Assembly: GCA_003439945.1 (NCBI GenBank)
Contig: QVRM01005925.1
Span: forward strand, 1,257,001-1,321,000
From: Dermanyssus gallinae
Lineage: Eukaryota > Arthropoda > Arachnida > Mesostigmata > Dermanyssidae
Reading direction: 5' to 3'
DNA: 64,000 bases
This document shows, in pieces, positions 1-12,560 of the stretch. Below the pieces are notes generated by a model. The model did not search any database. It worked only from the letters and a program-made list of their open reading frames with translations, and was not told the origin of the DNA. The translations under genes and the position numbers were made by a program. Position 1 is the first letter of the stretch. Each line of letters starts with the position of its first letter.

Positions 1-89
1 CGCAGCGTCCAATATCCTATTCCATACAGAAGCTGCAAAAATGGCCGTCACCATAACAAACAGTTCAACTGCACACATGTGTGATGATG

Positions 90-1140
90 ATACTCGTGCC
101 AAGTTATTTAGCAGATTATACGTTTCAAAATCAAATTATACGTTGCAATGTGATGAAAATATTACGAATTTACTACTTATAGTGCAACGTCCCGAAACAT
201 CATGTATACGTGGTACAGTTGATTTCGCGACGGACGTGAAGAGAGCGAAAATTACTCCCGTTTTGGAAGGCCGTTGGCATCAATAACCAAACCAAACGTT
301 GAAAAACTTTATTATATCGTGCTCAACGATAACCGACTTACTATCAGAGAGATAGCTGAGGAAGAACTAAAGAGATATCTTGTGGACCAGTTGTAACAGT
401 TTTGACTGATATTTTATGTGTAATGTAGTTCGTTCTAAAACCGTTGAATCTTCAGCAAATTAATGCCCGTCGGCAAATGTACGAATTGAACCACCAAGCA
501 CCAGCAAAAGATCCTGGATTGCATCACAGAGCGATTACAGGAGACGAGTCATGGGCATATGATTACGACACCGAGACTAAAGCCCAATACTATTTGTGGT
601 GCTTCCATGGAGAAGGTCGATCTAAGAAATCTAGACAGAGCAGATACACCACCAAAGTTCTTTCAACTGCTCTTTCCGACTACAATAGAAATCATCTTCC
701 ACGAATGTTTGCCAGCTGGTTCCACAGTAAATAAAGAATACAACTGCCAAATTTAAGTCATATAGAGCACGTCGGACACAAGAGGCCTGAAATCTAGAAA
801 ACAACGTCCATCACGACAACGCACCGGCGCACATATCGTTTGGCTTTGGATTACTTGATGGAAAATTAATTTTTTTTTTCCGCAACCCTCCTGTTCACCA
901 GAGTAAAAGTTGGTGCGTGGCCGTGGGTACGAGTAAAAGTTGCCTGGCTCCGTGCAACAGTTACTTGCACCCACAGATAAAAACATTTGAAAAAATAACG
1001 TTTTGAAATTATAGAAGAGATAAAACAAAAAATCCCAGAAGCAACTCAACTCGATTCTATAGGACGCTTTAAAAAAGTGTTTCGAAGAGTGGGAAAAGGT
1101 GACACAAATGCACTGCAGCGGGGGAAGCTATTTTAGAGGG
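90..1140 (+). pseudogene. mariner-like transposase relic, copy A
   Basis: This is a decayed mariner-family DD(34)D transposase, which in life cuts and pastes its own element. Pieces are recognisable in shifting frames. Around 300-370 is the second helix-turn-helix region (NRLTIREIAEE). Around 530-660 is the first catalytic block (ITGDESWAYDYD, then KKSRQSR). At about 685-745 is a block ending STVNKEYN, and at 795-825 the HHDNAPAH block. At about 1050-1135 is a C-terminal block (KKCFEEWEKVTQMH). Many frameshifts and stops separate the blocks, so no functional protein can be made. The sequence around 225-240 (gatttcgcgacgga) is shared with copy B at 7060-7840, and the REIAEE block with copy C near 42.3 kb, so the three belong to one old family. 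I did not find confident terminal inverted repeats. Confidence 0.8.
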
Positions 1141-1144
1141 AACA

Positions 1145-1223
1145 AAACCTTTGAAAGATTGAATCAATTTTTTTATAGATATGTATCATTATTATTTTTA
1201 TAGATATGTTTTATAGATAAGCC

Positions 1224-1274
<51 letters not shown>

Positions 1275-3030
1275 TGATAAACCCCTGCATATATACTGAT
1301 GAGATACGACAACCGGTCAGATATTTAGACATTAGGTATATTAGATGCCAATAAATACACAGCTTTTCTGCTTCGTTTAGGATTGTTGGTTTTGCGAGAA
1401 ATCGGATACTCGTTGCACATTACCTGCAAAATGAAATGGCGTTCTCCGATTCCACATTGCGTCACGTTTGGCCTCTCTCTCTCTCCCGGCCAACTTTTGA
1501 AAGCATTTTACTGCTTTCTGCTTTTAATAACGCCTGATTCGGTCAACTGCCAAGCAGTGCCCCCATTAATAGCGTTTAAACGTGTGTGTGACCCGGGAGT
1601 CGAAAAATAGATTTTACCCGGCCATAGACTATAGCCCAGAATTGTTTTGTTAACCATGCCCCGTAGGGCTTCGACATTGCTACGAACGTTCTGCTCCGAT
1701 AGTTCACGTTGGCCTAGGCTCAAACATTTGCCTTGTGCACCTTGCACTGTACTCAATTCCACTAACACAAGTTGTTAACACAGCCTATTCAAGTTTACAT
1801 GTTACCGGGAGAGACAAGTTTTGTTTAATAATACAGATATATAAAATAATAATAATAATAATAATAATATAATATTAGATATATAATAATACTATAATAC
1901 AGATTATAATAGTATTTATATTAATATTTTCATAAGGATATAGTCTTATCAATATGTACTTGTATCGCAATTACTATTATAATACTTATATAACGTTTAC
2001 AGTATTGCTTATATTATTCTTGCGTATGCGTCAGCGACCACTAAACATCATTTTGGCGTTGCCTGTCTGTCATGTTCCAATGTCACGATCTGTCGGAAGA
2101 ACGCCGATGTCGATCTTGGCTCCGTTGTGGCCTCAAAGAGCTTTTTCCCAAACATTTTTGGCAGTTTGAATGCATCCTTGCCTCAAACTCAAAATGACTC
2201 GAGACCGAACGCCATCACAACGTGGTTCTCAAGAAGATGCGCGTATAGGCGCCGTTTGTGCACCTCCCGTTGGTGAATTATGTAACCGACGCCCGCGCTG
2301 GCTAGTTCACTATAGCCGAGGGTCGAAGGCCGTGACGTCCGATGCCAGCGGCCAATTATGGGCCCAGCCTCAGCTGGTGAGACCATCCGGTTGACGCCTG
2401 TCGTCTCTCTGTCGACGCTCCGGCGACGTTTGATGAAACCGCTTTTAGTCTAGTATCGTCTACATCTAACTCACAGGCCGAGAAATGAGTTAAGTAGGGT
2501 AGCCTGAGTGGGGATTTGGTCCTACCCCTTCTGCCTAGTGACCTGCTTCTTAGAACGACAACCAGACTGGCGCGCCTTGCCAAATCCGAACGGCATCTTG
2601 CTAGTGGCTGAAGAGTACGCCGAAATAGCGGCCACTGCAGAGGCGAAGCTATGTGACGAGGCAACCAAGGACCAATTACCCATTCCGCCTATCCTGACTT
2701 GCCTGCGTCCACGGCTCATTCTTAAGCGTCAGGTCAAGGATGATTTGCAAGGCTCTCCTAACCTGCTCGTCGAGATCCAAAAATTCTGACGGTAGAAAGA
2801 AGGCAGGTTAGATCCGTGCTATGTATAAAACCTTTTGCACTTCTATAACATGCCGGAGTAGAAAGTAGGCTTAGTGTTTCCCAGCCGCTAGCTAAGAGAA
2901 AGCTAGCGGGAGAGTTGTTCTCGCTTCTCGGCTAGTACTGGGCCAGTCATGTCGGAAAACACCGCCGTACACAGCAGTTCCAGTTTACATTGGCCCTTTA
3001 CAAGGGCGCTTGGGAGCTTGCTGTTAAATT
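1145..3030. other. unassigned AT-rich stretch with microsatellites
   Basis: No gene could be recognised. It holds a TA microsatellite at about 1226-1273, an ATA/ATT-rich patch at about 1845-1935, and several short ORFs on both strands (for example 2508-2789 + and 2356-2664 -) that match nothing I know and overlap one another. The part from about 2200 to 3000 is more GC-rich than its surroundings and may be the remains of an old element. Confidence 0.5.
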
Positions 3031-3033
3031 CTG

Positions 3034-3972
3034 CTAGCTTTCTTCGTCTTGTAAACGCTGAAGGCATAGCTCACATTTACAAGGGTCGAGCGGCCCGCTC
3101 CATTGATCGAACGCTCTCAGATACTTGATGTCTCTAAGTAAAACTGAAAGATCATTGCCTGAGAAGGGTCCTTTCGTCAAGGCAGAACGGAGGGACGCTG
3201 GATGTACCAGCTTGACGTGCCATGCTGCTTCACGTAGATGGCCGGCTGTGCCGCCGCACCAGATGGAATCCTTGGAAAGCTTGTGAGCAGCACTCGGAGC
3301 GCGAGCTTTATCCGTCATTGCACGTGTTCCTTGATCCTTGGCTTCCACTCAAATGAGAGCGGCATTTCCGAGAAGCACTCTTTTTTGCCCCGACCATGCT
3401 GAGCAGGCTATGGCCTCGTTAGGGCTCTTTGTCGATTCGGAGGACTTTTGGGGGCGAGCAGCTCGCTTCGCCATTATTTTTCATGACATATTTGAGTAAA
3501 CGGCGGAAGAGCCCACGCAGAAGGAGTATTGCTCCCTTTGGGATCCTGTGCAGCACCTTGCGTGTCATTTTGGCGATGGCGAAAAACGGGTAAAGTGGAG
3601 GAAGAGGAGACGGCGGCAAATGTTGGTTAGGTGGCGGTCCTCCATTCGCTGTCGTTTGGCTGGCCGAGTGAAGAGAAGGTTCTACTTGTGGAGCGCGCAA
3701 AAAACCGCGATTGTAAGATGCTGCTAGTATATGCGGCGACCTGTTGGAACGCTGCTGTTTCAATATACGCGGCGATATTGAAATAGATCTTATAAGATCT
3801 CCTTCTTATGAGCCCTTCCTGCGTAAATCTGGACACCCCTTCTCGTAGGAAAGCACACTGAACACAACGGGCATGGAAACTCGTTAGCCAATGCTGGTGT
3901 TGCTTCTCCAGTAAAATAGAGCAGATGCTGGCTTTGCTGTGGCTTTGAACTTCTCATGCCTTGCCGTTCCAC
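3034..3972 (-). pseudogene. LINE 5' ORF fragment with C2H2 zinc finger
   Basis: On the - strand, 3972-3790 encodes a 60-residue piece containing one C2H2 finger (FPCPLCSVCFPTRRGVQIY, then two His four residues apart in AGRAHKKE). This form, with a run like RRG-hh-H...H, is typical of the N-terminal nucleic-acid-binding fingers of R2/NeSL-type LINE proteins. Downstream on the same strand, ORFs at 3763-3419 and 3348-3034 are open but not recognisable. They may be the continuation, since they follow in order and are separated by stops and frameshifts. No RT motif is present. The assignment rests on the finger alone. An orphan host zinc-finger exon is the alternative. Confidence 0.4.
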
Positions 3973-4124
3973 GGGAAAACGTTACTTTCACTGTCGGCGC
4001 GATGAGCTGCTGAAATGGCTGGTGGCGTCACTTGTGAGTGAAACATTCCAACCTCAAAATACTGAAATTGAATAAAAACATATGTAATAAATAATAATAC
4101 CAATGATGATGATGATGATAATAA

Positions 4125-4397
4125 TAATGTGCCAATATCTATGGAAACAATGGGTCCGGTAAGCAAGGGAACCAAAAGATTCATCAGTGAGCTGGGCCAA
4201 CGGATTACAGATCTCACAGGGAATCGGCGCGAAGGCGAGTTTCTACGGCAACTGCTGTCGCTTGCTGTGTGCCGAGGAAACGCCGGCTGTATTGTCGGTT
4301 CCATGGAATAATATTTAGGAGGTAGAAGAAGACAAGGAGTACACGTTCACACCTCACAATTGTAACATTTAAACAATATTAATCAATAATAATAATA

Positions 4398-4475
<78 letters not shown>
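4125..4475 (+). pseudogene. LINE C-terminal fragment with 3' microsatellite tail
   Basis: The reading frame 4129-4311 encodes the extreme C-terminus of a LINE polyprotein: PISMETMGPVSKGT, then RITDLTGNRREGEFLRQLL, then SLAVCRGNA. In the family this block follows the RT and a KRPDG...W block, and it closes the protein. A second copy is on the - strand at 38354-38740 (METLGPISSGT, GDRREGEYLR, SLAVCRGNAAS), so the two define one family in this genome. After the stop there is about 70 bp of 3' sequence and then an AAT/ATT microsatellite at about 4386-4473, consistent with a LINE 3' tail. Everything 5' of this block is missing. Confidence 0.65.
4386..4473. repeat. inverted (TAA)n-(TTA)n microsatellite
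   Basis: An AAT-type run switches at about 4430 into an ATT-type run, so the tract is a near-perfect palindrome of about 88 bp that could fold into a long AT hairpin. It lies directly 3' of the LINE fragment. Confidence 0.9.
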
Positions 4476-6050
4476 ATACTATTTGTGAATTACTGCATGG
4501 ACGTGCAGAGAAAATCCTCGGCGTCCATCCATTGTGCGTTTTGTCTGGACTGGATGTCCTCTATTCATTATATGAGAGTTCCAGGTTCTATAGCTAAGGT
4601 TATGTAGCGGGTATACCGTTTGTGCATCTGGCCTCAATTCGCTCAGGCTGTCCGTCACAGCTGATGTTTCATGAGAACATGGAACAGGACAACGACGGTG
4701 CCAATCCAAGAGGGTCGAATGAGCTGACGACGAGCTAGGACGTTGCCGTTCATTGGGAACGCTTATGTTGTCGTTCTGCTAGGCGTCTTCGTGTGAATGG
4801 AAATGAGGGACAGCTTGCCTATTTGACGTTAGGCCCATTGCCTCGTTCGCAATGGCAGTAGACGCTGATCCAACTCGAGAGGTCGCGTGGCGCACTCTGA
4901 AGGCACTCGTGGAGGCAAACGTCACTTAGCCGCTGAAAGTTTCGACGCTTCCGTCACACTTGGGCTATTATATCACTGGCGTGCAAGCAAATCTTCTCTC
5001 GAAGGAAGTAAAGCGAAGTAAATGTCTGCGAATGGACGAAGAGTTGGCATTTCTCAGAGCCATTCCAAGGACGACGGTCCGGCGGACAGTTCTCACTCGC
5101 TGAGCAATCCGACGACACTACGTGAAGCTTCTGGCTTCAGGTTAATTTACCTGCGAAATCGACACGAATTCTAGTCGGACTGTAACAACTCGATGGCCGT
5201 GCAGTTTGTGGCTAAAGTAGGTGATCCTGGCAGAGCAACTTCGGTCGGCGACAGAAAAGCGGCCATGTTTATTGAAAGCCTTGAAAAAGGTCGGATCAGT
5301 ATATAGATACTTCCTGCCTTTATAGCTGCCTCGGTTGTGCAGCTCAATCTAATATATGCAGTTCGGCGCTCTACTGAACAGGACGAAATTGAAATAGGCG
5401 CATTTGCGAAAAGAACACACCTAGCTTTCCAATGGTAACACTGCAGTCCGCGAAAATAAGGACACATATCACAATCACATGCCTCATAGTTTGTTTGGTA
5501 TCGATTTCCGCTGTTTTCGATATTCCAAGCAGTTTCTAGCTAACATTGAAGCCAATAGTTCAGCAAAGCTTTGTGCAAAAGAACATTTGCAAATGCTTTT
5601 TGTTTGGGTGTGTCTCTCATTAAATTGGGTACCATGTATGCGTGCGCAGGTCGCCAACGATTCGTAACGAGCACATTTGTCCTAGAATTTACTCAAATAT
5701 TTAGACAGTTGCAAACATATTGTTATTTGGAGTCGATGGTATGAATGCGCAAAATTAATGCAAATTCTACGACGTTTATGACATAATTGTAAATCGACTT
5801 TCTGAGGAGTTTCTTCGCAAGCACACGTGAGAAAATGTCGCAATGAAGTCTGCAATATTGGGTCAGCCTAGTCAATAAAACTGCGGCTAAGTGTCTTCAC
5901 GTGCTCGGATATCTCCCTCCAAACGTAGTTTCTAGTGAGATCTCCAGAACAATAAACCCAAAACAGTATCTTTAAGAACGGGACAAGGTAGTGTCACAGC
6001 ACTCAAGAGAAATTGTATTAACACAATGTAGACTAGAAATTCTACATCAT
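4476..6050. other. unassigned stretch
   Basis: Short ORFs only (for example 5171-5467 -, 4479-4709 -), none recognisable. The block 4680-5460 is CpG-containing and less AT-rich than its flanks. It could be an old element or a diverged exon, but no family motif is visible. Confidence 0.4.
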
Positions 6051-6051
6051 G

Positions 6052-6389
6052 TTTACCAGTTGACCTTGCTGAAGTGCAACATTTACCCCATAAGGTATTT
6101 GCACTGGTTTACTGCTAAGAGCTAAGCCTAATTGAGGATGTTTGCTTGGTTTTGAGCTATATCTAAATGTGTCAAAACTGTAAAATATGGGCCTTAGAAG
6201 CTTTACTGCTAGGCGTGCTTTACCAATTGACCTTGCTGAAATGCAACATTTACCCCATAAAGTATATCCCCTGGTTTACTGCTAAGAGCCAATCCTAATT
6301 GAGGATGTTTGCTTGGTTTTAAGCTATATCTAAATGTGTCAAAACGGTAAAATATGGGCCTTAGGAGCTTTACTGCTAGACGTGCTTTT
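6052..6389. repeat. tandem duplication, 2 x about 167 bp
   Basis: The unit beginning tttaccagttgacc at 6052 is repeated beginning tttaccaattgacc at 6219. The copies match almost throughout, with scattered substitutions, and both end in gctaggcgtgcttt or its one-base variant gctagacgtgcttt. There are only two copies, and the second runs towards a long ATT microsatellite. It carries no coding signal I recognise. Confidence 0.9.
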
Positions 6390-6427
6390 GCAATGAAATT
6401 ATATAAAACCATCTGCCTGCTTTTAAG

Positions 6428-6543
<116 letters not shown>

Positions 6544-6598
6544 TTATAATAAACGCATTAACGGCTAATTCGTTGTTGGTGGTTATGAATATTTCTAG

Positions 6599-6814
6599 AT
6601 GTGAACGCACAGCTTCACGTGGAGAATTCGGTGTTTCCGGGCGGTCGCACCCGAGGCGGCTCTACACGAGGGCCCAATGGCGCCGGACCGGGCGGCACCA
6701 ACGGAGGCGCCCGAAATGGCGGAACTCCAGCCGGAGGCACAGCTTTCGGCCCCAACCAGCTGGGCGTCGACCTGCTCACGGTCAACAGAAACTGCGGACT
6801 CACGATTACGACAG
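6599..6814 (+). CDS. putative host-gene exon, Gly-rich (unidentified gene)
   Basis: A GC-rich island in AT-rich DNA is bounded by a 3' splice site (atttctag at 6591-6598) and a 5' splice site (ACAG|gtcagt at 6814/6815). The frame with codons from 6601 gives 71 residues: a short start (VNAQLHVENSVFPGG), a Gly/Asn/Arg/Thr-rich low-complexity part at about residues 13-50, and an ordinary end (GVDLLTVNRNCGLTITT). It ends in phase 1. Joined to the next good acceptor at 8125 it reads on without a stop to 8285. Third codon positions are mostly G or C in this frame. The other two + frames are also open across most of the island, so the frame is inferred from the splice phase. I do not recognise the protein, and I cannot see upstream exons. 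Confidence 0.45.
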
Positions 6815-7059
6815 GTCAGTAACTGCTCAGCAACTGATCAACAGCTTCAACTGCTTGCGCGATTGCAACAAGAAACAAAGTTGAACAACATCTAGCGTTA
6901 TAGAAGTCGATCAGTTCTTTTTGATTTACGATTTGGGTATTTATTTCGCAAGTGATTTGGATTTACAGAACTTTTAAGACATACATAAATGTATAAGTAA
7001 TAGTTCATTGCAACGGTCACTTTTGTCGAGGTTCCTTAGCATCTATCCTACTGGGCGAG

Positions 7060-7840
7060 AAAATGCAATGACAGCCGGTGCAATTTGGTCGGTTGCGTGA
7101 TACTTAGCGCATTCTTGCTGAAGAACCGGCAGCGGTATATGTTTTTATCTAGATGAAGTCCACGATTGTAACATAACAGATGCTGGTCATTTATTTATTC
7201 TTCCAAAGTGTTTCCGTTTACTTTAAAAATGCCTCCAAATAGCTTCCACTTTACTATCGATAACGATATGCCGGTGCGTTGTGATGGAGGATCCAAACAC
7301 TTTTTGCAAGAGTTTGTGCTCCAGAGTTCAGGCCTTCTTAGATGTTCTCATGCAATATTCTTAAAATGTTGTTGTAGTATTCCGTAACAACCGTAGAACC
7401 AGATGACAAACGTTCGTGAAGAATGACTCACTTGTAGTCGAAAAGAACAGTCAATAGAACCTTGGATCGGCTCTGTTTGAATTTTATCGATCGACTGTCT
7501 TCTTGGAAGCACCACTGGGAGGGGCTTTGGACCCGGTGTTGTAACCATATGCCTGTTCCTCCGCTATCTTCCTTATAGTAATTCGGCGATTGTTGAGTAC
7601 GATGTCACAAACTTTCCAACGTTTGCTTCTCGTACTGACGTCGAAAGCCTTCTAGAACAGAAGTAATATTCGGTCTCTTGATATCCGTCGCGAAATCGAC
7701 GGAACCATGTTTGCACAGTATTTCGGGACACTGCTTGATTACCATAAGCAACGTTCGTAACATTTTTAGCACTTTAGAACATACTCGTATTTGGTTTTTA
7801 GCGTCGAGTTTAATGCAGATTTGTTGCTTGTCAATTTTCG
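7060..7840 (-). pseudogene. mariner-like transposase relic, copy B (in host intron)
   Basis: Read on the - strand, the order is N-terminal helix-turn-helix (YGNQAVSRNTVQTWFRRF at about 7740-7690), a piece around RRITIRKIAEE-like sequence near 7580, then the pre-catalytic block ending SGSTVVTEYYNN and WILHHNAP (about 7400-7270). This is a mariner-family transposase with many frameshifts. In the HHDN block the catalytic Asp appears lost (HHNAP), so it is dead in any case. It shares gatttcgcgacgga with copy A. It lies entirely inside the proposed intron 6815-8124, in antisense orientation to the host exons. Confidence 0.7.
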
Positions 7841-8124
7841 ACTTCTTAGAAATTACCGAACCTCGTCTTCGTCACTTCTTCGAGGCTACACGCAAACAAT
7901 AAACGCCGCAACAATAATTTAAGCAATCGAAACAATCACAAGATAATCTAAGACGAAAAATGGCACTGTTTTAAAATGGGTCTTCCCCAATGTTGCCCCA
8001 GTCCATCGACGACCTGCTAGGCGTCTTGTTACTGTCATCAGGGCAACATCGAAATACACATTGCGCCAAAGCACGATTGGAACTCGGTATCTAAGAGCTT
8101 TATTCTCTTGATGTTTCGTTACAG

Positions 8125-8285
8125 GACCTGACTGTGACGCATCAACAAACTGCACCCGAAGCGAGCACTGTGACCAAAACGGCGAATCTGGGAGCGCCAG
8201 CGGCCACAGCGAAGAAGAAAGACACCCCTACAGGATCAACAACAACAACAATAAGCCCCATTCTGAAGCCGATATTGCATATTAG
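8125..8285 (+). CDS. putative terminal host-gene exon
   Basis: A 3' splice site (tgatgtttcgttacag, ending 8124) precedes a 161-bp GC-richer exon. Spliced to 6814 in phase 1 it continues the same frame: GPDCDASTNCTRSEHC, then DQNGESGSASGHSEEE, an Asn run, and KPHSEADIAY followed by TAG at 8283-8285. The tail is polar and probably disordered, with three Cys in the first 16 residues. A second frame (DLTVTHQQTAPEAST... ending in FSAV) is also open over about 59 codons, so the choice rests on splice phase. If it is the last exon, the sequence after 8285 would be 3' UTR. Function unknown. Confidence 0.4.
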
Positions 8286-11200
8286 TTCGTTTTCTGCAGT
8301 TTGATGTGTCCTTCCTCATATATATATATATATATATATATATTCTTGCGCATTCTTGCTCTCTCTCTCTTTCGCTCGCTTTTTTTTGCCCGAAATGAAT
8401 TGCGTACCTAACGTGTCAAGCGATGAAATGACACAGGGCGTGGAGGGAAGTCCTCGACCGGCCGAGAAAGCCTAAACTGCCTCCTACCTCATGTCGCAAC
8501 TGCTACATACGGGAACAGTAGTACCACAAATTGTTAACAAACACAGAGCAAAAACAACAACAATAACAACAACAGACAACCAAAATCACCGCGACCTTAC
8601 ACACGACGCTTAGTCGTAAATAACTTTCAGATGGAGGAGAGTGGACGAGAACAGCGCGCGCACAGAGCACGACCTCATAACATCGCAATTGATAGAGAGT
8701 TCAGTCGAAGCCGGTTTCGCAGTTTTTGTTTATTATTCATCCAGTCGGCGCCGCCAACGATTGCTGCCGCTGCTGCTGACCACTGAGTCTTAACTAGCCG
8801 GTCTCGGCACTCCTTGCAGGACAGTTCATGCAAGAGGGACATCGTTCGCTCCGGGCCCAATTTCCTGCTTTCGAATTATTGTCGCGTCGCATCGCTCTCA
8901 ATCCGTGCGGGTACACACCGTACTGCCATCTAAGCAGCGATTCGATTTGATATAATGACTTTCACTTTGGGCAGTGAAGGCGTTCTTAGCTTATTGAGTC
9001 GTCGTCGTCGTCGTCGTTGTCGTCATCGCCCGGGTTCGCAACCTTTTCTGGCTTACCTTCAGATTAAGTATTTCCCACTCGCAAGCTCGAGAGCAAGTCG
9101 CTCAACACCAACGGAGCACCATCGCCATAAATACCGGTGTTTATAGATTATTATCGATAAAACCAAACAAATACCAAACTGCCTTACTAACAATGCTAAC
9201 AATACTGAGTTGCTAACAGAAAGAGTGCTAATAACAATAATAATAATAATAATAACAGGTACTGCCGCTAATCCCGGCAGATAATGTTGTCCTTCTGGAA
9301 TATCTGCGCCTGGTATTGCTATTTAATGAAAACCGATTTACCGCTTATTTCGCGTAGTGATGCCTAAAAAGCCGGCACTGATGATTTGCCGCAAGGCGAA
9401 CTAAAACCTTAACCAGTAGCGGAGACGAGATCAACTCTGGGTAAGACGAAAGACTGGTTGGCTGGCCGGCACGTGTTGTTCGGCGCACGCTTAACCCAAC
9501 GGGCCAAAGGCACCAGGAATCCGCTGAAGATTAAGCAGGGTGCTAGTGAGCCAGACGCATTGACTGTGTATCTGTGCCGTAATCCAATAAGCGGTGATAG
9601 TATTCTGTGTGGCACGGTTTGTCCTGTACGTTATGCCTGCTACCTATTCAAATGGTCGCGTTTAAATGTTCAGTCGCCTGTTTTCTCTGTCTCTCTCTCT
9701 CTCTCGCTCCGAATCGCTTTCGCTCTCTGATTACGACAATAGCTTCCTCCTACACGCATGTATTTTCTATCGAGCTCAGTAAACGTGTATCGATCAACTC
9801 GGGGGCTCTGAGCACCCGGCCGAGGCCGAGCTGCCATTATGGTGCTGATACAACGGAGCCAAGAAATCGGGCGGTGGGAATGGTGGCAGTGGCAACGCAG
9901 AGCTTACCGTTTAGTCAAAGCGGGTGAACGCAGACGAGTCGTCACCTGCTACCTGGCTCCGGCAGAGAGCCCAGGTGCGTAGCAAGTCGTTATACTTAGC
10001 GTATGTGGTGTAACCTGACTGTAGCCGTAGGGGCACCGTCTCGAAGGTAAATTGTGATGACTCTGATGTACAAACTACTCGTAATAGACACGTGTGCTAC
10101 TAGTCAGCTAGTCTCGTATTGGTAGTATTCGTTATAGAGGCAGTGAATAATAAACGTAGCAGAAGAATGAAGTCAGATAGATGAGTAGGCAGTCGCGCGG
10201 CAAAAATACGAGACTTAAAACACGGACATTTGAAAACTTGACAGAGATTGTATGCTGTTAATAGATATAGATACCGAAACCGAATAGATAGATTGACAAC
10301 TGCTACCAACTATGGTGGTGATGTATAGCTAGATAATCGATCCTATCGATTTTGTATAAGCCAGTACATATATGGCTGCTGTCATGACACATTTAAGTAT
10401 CACGATGTGAGAACAGAACGAGTTGCGAGGATTCATTGCGGCTTATCAGCAGTCAGTTATGTCAACGTGAAACGAACGTAAAACGTCACGTTAACTCAGC
10501 AAAATGGCAAAGCCAGCACACATGATACACGAACTGACATAGAGGTGCCTAAAGTCGACCGTGGTTGTCGTGATGGTTTTTTGGAGACGTGTCAGCCGAA
10601 CGCCCTATGCTGCTTGCTCTCCACGCTTGACGTACGTCTCATGTTATGCCTCGTTAGTCACGAGAGACACGAGCAGGATTTTAGATCTAGACGGTGACAA
10701 TTGGTGATGAGCAACGTGTTTCGGAACCTGAGAGATATTGGCAGCAACGTAATCAGTTCCAACGACCAGCCTGCCGAGCGACCACGGAATTTCTGGAGGC
10801 TGCCAGCCAACGGTGTTCAATTTGTACTTTAGGGTACGTTCATCACTGCTCGTCACTGAATTCTACTGGCACAGGATCGGCTTTCTCGTTTGTAGAGAGA
10901 ACCATTTACACCAGCTACCTTTGTTGTGTCACAAACTGTTTACGTCTTAAGCGCGAGGAATGTATACGTACGTTTTTCGGAATATCACGGCTCGTTGAAT
11001 GTTTTTAGTCGCTTGAACGGCAGCCTCTTTGCAAAAATCAAAATATTAATTTGCCCAGTAAATATCTGCTATGTGTTACTCCAAAACAGAACCCGAACCA
11101 TCATTTGTATGTGCATTGTAAATGGCGAGGGTGAATTTTACATTGAATATTGACCAAGACAATTGACCTAGTATAATTTTCCTAGCCTTAGCTCGTAGCC

Positions 11201-12011
11201 GATGTGCGTCATGTTTCGCACAACAAGAAAAACCGCACCCTCTCGGCACCATATCGTCTCGGTGTTAACGTCAATAAGCAATTGAGTAAGAGTCAAATAG
11301 GACGAAGTCGTCGTAGCTTAATGCAAGTAGATCAGATTGGCAGTCATCGGCGGTACTGGGGAGTACTGGAAACGGGCCCTTTCGCTAAACTGCCAGAGGG
11401 TAGAATTCTATTAGCGTTTTACCGTCAGGGGCTGAGATCCACCACTTAGCGCGTGTTCTTCTCTCTAGCCCACTGTCTTAAGGGCCCTGCCGCAGTATCC
11501 AACTCTTGAGGCATGAAGGTGACTGACTATTATGTTGTCAGCATAGCTAAGATGAGGAAAAATAGTAGAAAATTACTACGCGTCAAAAAAACGCGCGGTA
11601 ATTCAGTCGAACTAGCTGGTTTGTCAATCACCGAAGGCTTTGGTGCGGCTTACTGTACACTAGAACGTCATAAGGGCTACTAGTTAACACCGTAGACAAG
11701 GTCTGAGGATGATAAATGATTTCTTGCTCAGGAGAAACCTAACGATTTTCGGTGCTACGATCGCCAGTAGATACAGAGATAAATGACATAGGGAGATAAA
11801 ACGTACATTAGGTAGCTTGTACTTCTTATAGGCATAGGCTCGGAGACGCGTGCGTAGATCAGACATTGTAACGCAAACGTATAGTATCGGTTTACATGTG
11901 GACAATCATCCTCAGAATTTCAATTAATCAAGGATGTATGTAAATATGTTTATATATATTTATATACCATGTACAAGTACTCTCTCTCTCTTCTCTCTTT
12001 CTCGCTAATTC

Positions 12012-12042
<31 letters not shown>

Positions 12043-12560
12043 TACATGTAATAGCAGATTCATTGCATATGCGTATGCCGTATAAATAGGCTTTGGCATA
12101 TACACTATGTACATTAACAATATGTATACAAAAATGTGTTTGAGTTGATTAAGCACATTTACTATACGTGTATATATAATATGTGCATTAGATACCATAT
12201 ATATATATATATATATATATATTGTATCTTATAAACGTGTCGGTCTATATATACTATGTACATGTACTATGCATGTGCCTATGTGTATATACGTACATAC
12301 ATTAAAGCTCATGCGCACATGAACAAGCGTACACAGTTTACGGTTCACTTCAACACTTGCCTGGGTAACGTAACAGTATGTTTCCACGCAGATATGTGCT
12401 ACTCGTTTGGTTAGGTAGCATGCGAATTGGCGGGAGGCTAGAGCGGTTACCTATTACATATAGATTGATAGATAGGTAGACACGCGAGTACTTTTGAGGC
12501 CAATGTCTCCCGATAGTGTAGGTATAGATATAGCCAGTTGCTATGCTAGTTTATGTACCA
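8286..12560. other. no recognisable gene; possible long 3' UTR
   Basis: No protein family is visible in any frame. The stretch holds short repeats: TA at about 8319-8342, CT at 8358-8371, CAA at 8550-8575, a GTC/CGT run at 9000-9025, AAT at 9233-9256, CT at 9690-9706, and TA at 12013-12038 and 12199-12222. The 8400-9950 portion has more CpG than the AT-rich DNA after 11.9 kb. If 8125-8285 is a last exon, this could be transcribed as 3' UTR; the AATAAA near 12584 or the one near 15112 are candidate polyadenylation signals. Confidence 0.35.
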
